In this document: positions 56,246 to 64,000 of the stretch, piece after piece
Numbering within the stretch: the stretch's first letter is position 1
Layout of the letters: the number at the start of each line of letters is the position of its first letter
DNA from: Puccinia triticina
Taxonomy: Eukaryota > Basidiomycota > Pucciniomycetes > Pucciniales > Pucciniaceae
Assembly (NCBI RefSeq): GCF_026914185.1
Contig: NC_070559.1
Coordinates: forward strand, 806,001 to 870,000
Direction: 5' to 3'
DNA: 64,000 nucleotides
Notes under the pieces: generated by a model
The model's database searches: none
What the model was told of the DNA's origin: nothing
The model's input: the letters and a program-made list of their open reading frames with translations, nothing else
Program-made: the position numbers and the translations under genes

Positions 56246-57881
56246 CAGTGGTATTCGAAGTGTTTTTTGGGACCCTCAAATACCTATTTGTCGAATATTC
56301 GAGTATTCGGAGATATTTGACCAAAAAAACGAACAAAATCCACTAAAAATACTAAAAACACATTTGTGATGTTTTTGGTTGATTCTCACAACAGATGATT
56401 GATTAACATTTCCCTTCAGAGTTTTTTTGTCCATTTTTCCATGCAAGTAAAATGAATTTTATATTTTTTTCATGCTTTATGTATAATTTTCACCCAATGG
56501 GGTAGCTATTTGAGAAAAAAAGGAAAAAAAGATTTAAAAAAAAAGTACAAGCGGAAACTACTAGTCAACTTTGATAGATTTTAAAACCATATCAACCAGA
56601 TTACCGCGTAGCCAAGACCTCATACACATGTTTGCTTCAACTGAGTCACCGGAGAGAGACACTCTTCTTACTTTGACTAGATTACCTGACTCAGAGAACA
56701 CGCGTTCACTTGCAGCTGAACTTGCCGGAATGGCGAGGTAGTCTTTTGCCATCGCGGAAAGTGTAGGCAGGAGATGCTGATTCTCCTTCCACCAGGTGAT
56801 CATATCTTTCTCAAACGGTGGATCGGGCATTTGTAGGTAGGTCAAGATTTCGTCGTTCGCAGATGGCTTTGAAACTTTCTTATAGTGTTGTAAGGGGTCG
56901 AATTGATACTTGTCTTTCGTCTTCTTGGAAACCGATTCGGATTCTGTTTTGTTGGAGTTTTCTTTTGCATGCTTGACTGAAATTCTTGCTGAGTAATCTT
57001 GGAAAACAGATTGTAAAACCTTCATTGCATCGTCCTTAAAAGTAATCTGTGACTCGGCATTTGCATCAAGATTGTTGTCCGCGTGATCGTCGGCGTGAAA
57101 CGGTTGTTGTTCGAAGAGAGTGAATTTGAACCACGGATCCAAAACAACCGCAAGTATCGAGTGTTGGGAGTGGATAGAATAATACCCTTGAATCTTCCCA
57201 AGAGCAGCATTAGCTGCGTCAATCATGACCAATCTTGATGTGCGCCGGGATTTCGTAAACTTCTTGATAGTTTCCTTGCAGTGGTCGGTGAGTGCAATGT
57301 ACCATGGGATCACAATTGTCAGTGTTGCGTAGAATTCTCCTTGGGTATCGATGGATGCCTGTTGGAACTTCTCCAAAAACACACGAATCCACTTGAATAA
57401 ATCCCAATCGTTGTCATTGATTGGCTCCTGATATGTAGAGCAAAATTTATGAATTTACATGAGCAACTGAGTGAGGTGCATCGGAAGATTGGAAATGAAG
57501 ATTTCTGACCATCTCACGAGTTTTCCTATTGTTTGCATCTCGCACTACATCAATAACTTGAGATTTGCTGGAGCCAATTCTCGCCTTCTTCTTAGATTTA
57601 GATTTCGTTTGTTTTTCCTTTAATCTAGCTCGCTTATTTTTCTGGTACGAAGAGAGAAGGTCGTCAATGGCGGGTCTTTGAACAAGAGCTAGATCAAGCA
57701 TTTCAAAGGTGGAATTCCAGCGTGTGGCATTGTTGATGATTGGCTTTGATGGCTTTACATCATTATCCTTGCACAGACCATGAAATTTGCTGAAGACTTG
57801 ATTGGACTGTCGGATATGTAAGATTACTGCACGAATTTTAGCCAAGGAATTCTTGATGACTTTGAGGACTTCGTTCGCCGC
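56246..57881 (-). mobile_element. hAT4 transposon, 3' part, inserted in gypsy A gag
   Basis: The left terminus CAGTGGTATTCGAAG is followed by repeated TCGAATATTCGAGTATTCG motifs. The transposase reads on the minus strand (57881-56561). The element is cut at 57882 by the LTR of gypsy B; its other end is not in the window. Confidence 0.75.
56561..57881 (-). pseudogene. hAT4 transposase, C-terminal two thirds
   Basis: First block 57881-57447 (VLKVIKNSLAKIRAVILHIRQ; NNATRWNSTFEML), then after a short non-coding or intron gap, 57423-56561 (NDNDWDLFKW; VVLDPWFKFTLF; MITWWKENQHLLPTLS; PASSAASERVFSESG). The hATC domain is complete and open. A different hAT lineage from hAT1-3, judging by its termini and motifs. 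The N-terminal BED finger is missing because of the LTR insertion. Confidence 0.8.
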
Positions 57882-59067
57882 TGTAAGACTCAAAAGTGGT
57901 TGTGAAACCCTTTTGCTGAGTGGAGAAGGGGATGATGGAGGTGCAAACTCTGCCCTTCTATACTATCAGATAACAAGACCCACCAAGCTAAGCTTGGCAA
58001 GTTTTAATCAAGTGATAGGTCTGGTCTAGTTCCAGATGAAGTTGTTCGATGACAGGTATGTGAGAGTTGAGAGGGTTTATGATGATGGAAAGGGTGAAAG
58101 TTGACTCAATGTTTCCGGTGGGGGTTGAACACAGGTCTTCAAGAGGGTGGTATAGAAAGTTGAGAAGAGTTGTCTGGACTGAGAAAGGGTGTATGTCTTA
58201 ATCAGGAGTTGAACCAGGAACCGGGTAACTTGTGACAGGTGCGTGATATGCTACCAGTGATATGAGAGTATGAGAATATGAGAGTGAGCTCAGTGGTTAT
58301 TGCAGATAAGAGGGGTGATATGGTATGTTATAAAAGTGTAAGGGTGATGATAATGGCTAATGGGTGATATCTGTATAACTGGTGGGTACTGAACAGAGGG
58401 AAAAACAACTGGGGGGGAGAGAGCTCCTTATATAGACAAATGTGAGGGATTTTAGCTACAAGGGGGACCCTGGATGAGGGATTTTAGCTGGTGGGCTGTG
58501 TACAAGTGGTGTCAGAAATACTAAATACAGGCAGAAAGTGGGGTGAGAAATGAAAGATGATGTCATACTAATGCAAGGAGCGCATAAACGAAGCGGGGAA
58601 TGTCAAATACAGAGGTACTTCATGCAAGGGGTGCATGAGTAGTGTCAGACTAATGCAAGGAGTGCAGAAATGGGGTCAGAAGACTGCATGCAGCTGCAAG
58701 GGGTGCATAAATGAGGCGGGGACATGTCAAATACAGAAGAAATGGGGTTGGTCCCCTGCATAAGCAGTGGAGATAAGAGGGATAGAAAAGAGTATGTGTT
58801 TGGCTGGGGCTGAGTATGCATATACTTGGGAAAGGTGACTTGAGGGGTGTGACAGGTTGATGACTGGGGCCGGCTGTGTCCATGAGGGTCCAAGAGAGTG
58901 TAACTTCCAATCCAGCGGGGCTCCAGTGATGCTTCCAGTGGTAACTAGGGGTAAAATTGGCCGTAAAATCCATTTCTGAGGTCCATTTGGTGGTATCTGG
59001 AGGCCTAGGTTGAGTAAATATATGTATGAGGAAAAACTTTTGATTTTTCACTTTTCCGTCTACCACA
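57882..59067 (-). repeat. 3' LTR of gypsy element B
   Basis: 1186 bp, TGTAAGACTC...CTACCACA on the plus strand. The same family as 46047-46998 but clearly diverged and longer in the middle (about 58040-58500). Polypurine tract at 59068-59081. Confidence 0.9.
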
Positions 59068-59081
59068 TCCTCCCCCAACTT
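59068..59081 (-). promoter_or_regulatory. Gypsy B polypurine tract
   Basis: Identical AAGTTGGGGGAGGA on the minus strand, touching the LTR. Confidence 0.7.
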
Positions 59082-59576
59082 ATTGTCTGTCCCCAGACAA
59101 TCCCACCAGAAAAGTGCCGTACCTTGACTTCTGGAAGCTTGAGGCTTGAGTTTTTACCGGGTGAAATGAGGAAACCTTGGGAAACGGGCCTTTTGGACAT
59201 CTTCTGGGTGCAGTGACTGAGAGGCTGAGTGGGGTGAAGTTTGATCAAAAAAATTGATTTTTGTCATTTTTCTGACTTTTCTTGAAGGGAAATTTTTGAT
59301 GGTTCTGGGAGTCGGAGTGCTGCGCGCAGTCCGCAGCTGCGCAGTCGCGCAGTTCCGCAGCAGATGACGTCGAGTTGCTGTAGTTGCCGCCGCAGTCGCG
59401 TCAGCGCTTGGTAGGGTGCGCGCCTGGAGCCGCAAGGTTCGGTTATCGAGTGTTGATCGGGGGCCCGTTGGACCGGTCCCGTTGCTTGAGTTTGGTTGGG
59501 CCTTGGGCCCGGGTGTTCTGTGCTGCTTGCGCCCGCCCGTGCATGTGTCTGGGCTTGACCTGGGGTATGTATATCG

Positions 59577-59600
59577 CCCATACCCCATAGAGGGTATGGG
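59577..59600 (+). promoter_or_regulatory. Conserved hairpin, copy B
   Basis: CCCATACCC-CATAGA-GGGTATGGG, a perfect 9-bp stem at the position of the copy A hairpin. Confidence 0.5.
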
Positions 59601-60038
59601 TATATCCTTCAGCCTTCCGACATCTTCTGCTGCCGCCAACCTTCTCTAGCCCTGCCGCCGAGGATCACCGCCAACGCTTGCCCGCCGCCTTTCTTGGGCG
59701 GGTTCCGACTTGTTTGTGATTCGGGTGAGTACTCCCTCCCCCTCTACTAGTGGAGGGCAAACAATTGGTCGAATTGATCGTTCTTCGAGTACCGTACTGA
59801 CGGGTTACATAACCGTCCGTCCTGATGTAGGCCTGCAGCTGTCAGATCTCACCTCGCCGCCACCAACGCTATCGTTCAAGCTGAACGTCCTCAAGCTTGC
59901 CCCGCAACTCGTTCAATTCGGCCCGATCTGAGGTCGTCCTTGTACAATGGCCTTTGCCGTGGGTCCCTTCTGGAAAACGGTGCTGAGTTTTCGTGTTGAA
60001 TCGTTCAAGTAAGTGGTCTCCCTGAGGGACTGAGAAGC

Positions 60039-60046
60039 TATAAAAG
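60039..60046 (+). promoter_or_regulatory. TATA box of the antisense gene, copy B
   Basis: TATAAAAG, 97 bp upstream of the ATG at 60136. Confidence 0.6.
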
Positions 60047-60135
60047 AGGCCTCTTCCCAGCCCCTCCTCTGTTCTTCACTCGCTCCTCCCCTCAACAGTA
60101 GCCCACCACCTTATACTAACTAGTCTTCCTCTATC

Positions 60136-61738
60136 ATGCCGGTTTCCTCGACTTATAGAACCTATTATTCCCCAGCGCCCTATCCTATTCGTTGTTGAGC
60201 TTCCTCCGCGGGAGCCGCATCGCGAGTGCGTTTTCTTCTTGACTCGTATCTTTTAGTTTCCTTCCAAGTCTCACGCTATTCGTTTGATAGGCGGGTTTCT
60301 CGGTGCATAATCCTATTATCATTCTGGATCGGCCCGTTTACCGGGCTCGCAGAGTTAGCTCGTCATGGCTTTGTTGGTCTCAGACCTGTTTGGACGGTTT
60401 CGCGCGGTCCGCTCAAGCGAGAGCCCGTCGTGGCCGCGGATCCCAAGATCAGGGAGCGGATCCTGATCGTCCCTTTGTGGTCGATCCGGCCGCCGTATCC
60501 CAGGTCAACGAAGTAAGTATTTCTTCTGTTTATCCAATCCGGTCTGTCGGATCATTGTTGATCCGGGTATCCGACCCGCAGCTCCTGGGTAATAGACCTG
60601 CTACCCCAACCCCGTCAGCTTTTGAAACCCCAAGTCCGAGCCCGTCAAGGGTACCCCCGGGTTTTGTGGGTTTACACCCCCGTTTCCAACTGGCGCCGAC
60701 CCCTGGAGGGGCGGCCCCCGCTTCGCCCGTCTACCAGCGCTGTGAAGCCGGCTGGGCGCCGAGTGGTACCTCTCCTGTGTACCGCCCTGCTGAGCAGGGC
60801 TCTCCAGTAAGTAATGTCGATTCAGGATTGTCCTTTTTTTTTTTGTCAGTACTGAGTCGTTTGTGCGGGTGTTTAGATGATGACCAGCAATCGGATGGTC
60901 ATCAATGTCGACTGGCCGCTTCCCGCTGCCCCCCGTCCGTCCAATATCACCTCCCCTTCCTCGAGTCCTCAAGGCCCGGGAGTCGATTCTTCCGCGTGCA
61001 CGTCGGGTACCGGTGGCTTGGCATACCCTCCTGGGTTGGGCCCTCAAGATGATGGTGCTTCCGCTCCCGCCAATAACGATCCGCCGTTCGTTTGGGGTAC
61101 TGGGGTGAGTTTCATTCTTATTGTTCAACTTGAGTCGTTGATTGATCGCTGACACCCTTTTGTGTAGGTCCCTCCTCCCGATCCGGTCCGAACCGACCGT
61201 GAGTGGACGGATCTTCCCGTCTGGACGACAGCGGATCGCCCAGCCACGCCTGAGACGTTTCCTCAGGACATCGAAGTTTACCCCTCTGAGGGGGTTGCGG
61301 AATCCGAACCTGACGCCGACGCCGCTGAGTCCACTGATGCTGACTCTCCAATGCGGTCTCCGTCCCCGCTAGAACTCGCTCCTGTACCGATTGCGGACTA
61401 CCCGTCCCTATCCGATGCCGATATCCAAGTTCTTCTTTGTCCGACCGAGTACCGGGGTGTGGCTATCCCCAATGTGCACTCCGACAAGGTAACCTATCTC
61501 TACGAGAATTTTATCACCAGTTTTGTCTTCTACTGCCGCAGAAACCGCTTGGTCGATGAGCTCTCAATGCCTACCAGCGTCGCCTTATTCAAACACTACG
61601 TCAAGGTCTTCCAGATCGTGGCCACCCAGCCTTTTGTAAGTCCCCTCTTGGTTTTGTCTGATTATATTTGATTCGTTTTGCTGATCTTGCTGCCTTGCTT
61701 TTAGTGATTGCTCCCAAATTTCCTTCCAGCTTACTTAA
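60136..61738 (+). CDS. Antisense passenger gene, copy B (one TGA in exon 1)
   Basis: Exons 60136-60225 (90 nt), 60291-60512 (222), 60582-60806 (225), 60877-61104 (228), 61168-61635 (468) and a possible last exon 61730-61738 (LT-stop). Every intron is GT-AG and phase 0. Exons 2-5 are open for 371 codons. Exon 1 carries TGA at 60196-60198 where copy A has GGG (Gly). The protein would be about 413 residues: a Tyr/Pro-rich N-terminus (TYRTYYSPAPYP), a basic exon 2 ending RPFVVDPAAVSQ, PPGFVGLHPRFQLAPTP in exon 3, a Pro/Ser-rich exon 4, and an acidic then more globular exon 5 (IADYPSLSDADIQVLL...FVFYCRRNRLVDEL). No signal peptide or known domain. Its place next to the LTR, opposite to the retroelement's direction, is the same as copy A. 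Confidence 0.6.
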
Positions 61739-61835
61739 GACCTGACCGATAAAAGTGGAGTGGATCCGAAAAAAAACTTATGCTACCATAACACTAAAAA
61801 AAAGATAATTAGTTTTATTTTTATTGTTTTATTTT

Positions 61836-62672
61836 GGGGGTTACTAAACGTACCCGGTTTTTCCGCGTTTGTACCCGGTTTTTGCGTACCCCCTTTTCCG
61901 CATGCGTACCCGGTTTTTTTCTACTCATTTCTACGCAACGCAAATAGGCTTAAAATTCATCTAAAATCCTGAAGGGGTGCGCAGTAAGGCAATATGACTA
62001 CCACACACCCCTTATATTTCATGTTCTGAGGTACCAATATTGCCAAAAGTTTCAGAGCGCAGAGAATATGCATCATTATTTAACCCCTTAAGTCCTTAGA
62101 CTTCTGAGAAATTTATCAAAAAAAATATTCAATAATTAGGCAGATTGTTCCTATTAAGGCTGCCCGGCCCCCCTATATCTCATGTTTGGTGTTTAGCCCA
62201 TTGCTATAAATTTAATGGCGCACAGAATATACACTATAGAAACATTTTTGAATTTTTTAGACTCTTTAAATGTGTAACAAAAAAGTTATACATGTAGCAG
62301 TCATTTTTCTACTAAGCACACCATGTACCCGCCACGTACCTATTTTTTTCTCTCAAAAATTTCAAAGAAAGCTTCTAATGCATGTTTAAATGTTCCCTCA
62401 ATTTTTTGGAACCCTGGTACATGTAACAAAAAAGATATTCCCTTAGTACACACTGGGGAAAAGGGGGTATGCAAAAAATTAATTAAATCATTTAAAGTTG
62501 CTTTTTTGGAATTTTGAATGTGTCATAATTCTTTTCAGGATTTTAGATGAATTTTAAGCCTATTTGCGTCGCGTAGAAATGAATAGAAAAAAACCGGGTA
62601 CGTACGCGGAAAAGGGGGTACGCAAAAACCGGGTACAAACGCGGAAATACCCGGGTACGTTTAGTAACCCCC
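61836..62672. mobile_element. 837-bp TIR element with ~135-bp inverted repeats
   Basis: Ends GGGGGTTACTAAACGTACC and its complement; the arms 61836-61970 and 62539-62672 contain several CCGGGTACG/CGTACCCGG blocks. Flanked by TTTATTTT at 61828-61835 and 62673-62680 (8 bp, but in AT-rich DNA). No coding capacity. Confidence 0.75.
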
Positions 62673-64000
62673 TTTATTTTTTATTTTACTAGAGGCCAAG
62701 GCGGCTTCGCCGCTGCAAGCTGAAGGGGTTTGGTCTAGCAGCACATTGCAGATTATGTTTCCACAAATAGATTTGAGACTTGAGTTCTTCAAACTTAAGA
62801 AACTAACTCTGGCTTCAGATTGTAAGAGATCCTTATAAAGAAGGCCTGAATCAGGAGGGAGAATTGAAGGATTACATACCAACCAGAGACGGGAGAGTCT
62901 GGAGACTCAGAATTTCAAGATTAAACAGATTCTGATAAATCTTAAACATTATTATTCATTAGCAAGTGTTTGCAGAAAGAATACTTGAGATAAAGACTAA
63001 TGTGTCACACTCAAGGACCATTTTAGTTGATAACTGATCATGTATTGCTTGTAAGTACAAAAAAAGCTGATATATATAGTAAATAAATAAATTTTCAGCT
63101 GTGTTTGTACATAAATCATGCATTAGGGTGGAGAAGTGACAGGCCCACTGTCACCCTGGTGGGGTATTTGACAAATTTTTAAATGACCAATAATATGGAC
63201 ACCCAAAGCATGTCTTCAAACTTCCCTGTTATCCAAGTTTATTAAAGACACAGTTTTTCCAAAATCAAAAAAAATAATATCAAGGGTTCCCCCTTACAAT
63301 CATACAAAATGAGAAAAAAAAACATCATGGGTTTCCCCATCAACAAAAGTCCAAAAAAAAAAAAAAAAACAGGTTGGGTTTTCCCACTAAAAAAACCAGG
63401 ATACAAAAAAAGGGGGATTTTACATAAGAAAAATCGGATTTTATTGACAAGTAAATCTCTACCAGCCTTCCAACATCAGCAAAGCTGTGCCCCCAGATAA
63501 TCAAAACTTAACTGGTGGAAAAAGGGCCCATAGTTGGTTTTTAAATTTCCATGGGCAAACTCAGCTCATTCTCCACCCCATTATCCATATATATGTTCAT
63601 GGCAGAAGAAATAATAAATAAACCCAGATTTAAAAATGTATGGCTTTCAAAGGATGAGCAACTCAACAATGCACAGTGATGGATTAGAAGAGGACATGAA
63701 ATGAAATAGTGTATTTCAACAATATTTCATATGGGGCAAAACATATGCCTATCAAAATCAATCAGCATTGAATTTTCTCCCTTGGTTTAGACTGCATTAT
63801 TCAAACCAGGTTGGATTTTTATTTTCAAAAAGAAAGTTTTCAGTAAAGCAGGACCCTGTTCTCTCTGGGCTCAATTTTTTTGAAACATTTATCCAAATTT
63901 GCACAAAAACTGCAGATTTGGTTTGTTGAATCAGTCATGCCAAACTGGGAGATTTCCATTACAACTGAGCAGGAATATACATGAGAGGAAGAAAAATATG
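62673..64000. other. AT-rich right end, no gene seen
   Basis: Low-complexity A/T stretches, including an A-run near 63353-63369. ORFs are short and without domains. No continuation of gypsy B pol is found here, so B is truncated or interrupted. Confidence 0.5.

Larger units (their letters stand above)
59082..60135. other. Untranslated region upstream of the antisense gene, copy B
   Basis: Homologous to 47013-48278: CGCAGTCCGCAG motifs, hairpin at 59577-59600, a GGGTGAGT donor-like site near 59723 and a TATA box at 60039. A minus ORF (59154-59639) is low-complexity and not conserved in copy A. Confidence 0.55.

Noticed and set aside
59154..59639. 161-codon minus ORF as an extra gypsy gene
   Set aside because: Not preserved in the homologous region of copy A beyond a short GYGRYTY stretch; low complexity.

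Overview
The window is nuclear DNA of a basidiomycete, most likely a rust fungus (Pucciniales, Puccinia-like). The reasons are host genes rich in short introns, TATA-containing promoters, a secreted protein of a type I associate with rust genomes, and very dense nested transposable elements of several classes. The species cannot be named from the sequence alone. I see no tRNA, rRNA or CRISPR array.

Four host genes look intact or nearly so: a secreted CALB-like lipase with 16 exons (9492-11914, minus), the 26S proteasome lid subunit Rpn3 (14085-16139, plus), the oligosaccharyltransferase subunit Swp1/ribophorin II (31459-32791, plus), and a signal-peptide protein of a rust-type family with a frameshifted lysine/glutamate-rich tail (43464-45194, plus). 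They are unrelated housekeeping or secreted functions, not an operon or cluster.

The rest is mobile DNA. 1-1471 is the 3' end of a Ty3/gypsy element with its LTR. 1858-7189 is a complete Ty1/copia element (minus) with a 5-bp target duplication and almost identical LTRs. 7708-9147 is a decayed DUF6589-like gene. 12758-12965 is a Harbinger-like MITE. 16686-21224 is a cluster of inverted-repeat elements, including a 3.06-kb element packed with a palindromic minisatellite. 21803-31323 is a near full-length LINE (minus) broken by a hAT transposon (25793-28876) and by a solo LTR (29051-29416); it ends about 125 bp upstream of the SWP1 start codon. 33.2-38.1 kb holds AT-rich relics, a 28-bp minisatellite that flips orientation, and a second CAxCGGTGGG-type hAT MITE.

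From 38.1 kb to the right end there is a stacked nest: hAT2 with gypsy LTRs in it; a hAT 3' half (hAT3) holding gypsy element A (46047-56245); hAT4 inserted in A's gag; and gypsy element B (from 57882) inserted in hAT4. All four LTR copies of this gypsy family lie in hAT DNA.

The most unusual content is in gypsy A and B. Each carries, between its 3' LTR/polypurine tract and (in A) the end of pol, a multi-exon gene on the strand opposite to pol, with its own TATA box. In B, five exons of 90, 222, 225, 228 and 468 nt all end in phase 0 and are open except for one TGA. I recognise no family for the product. This antisense passenger gene is the best candidate for a previously undescribed system.

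A second window-wide signal is that unrelated elements (copia, LINE, hAT, gypsy) are disabled mainly by in-frame TGA codons, often where an arginine is expected. That fits CGA-to-TGA decay driven by CpG methylation or a RIP-like process.
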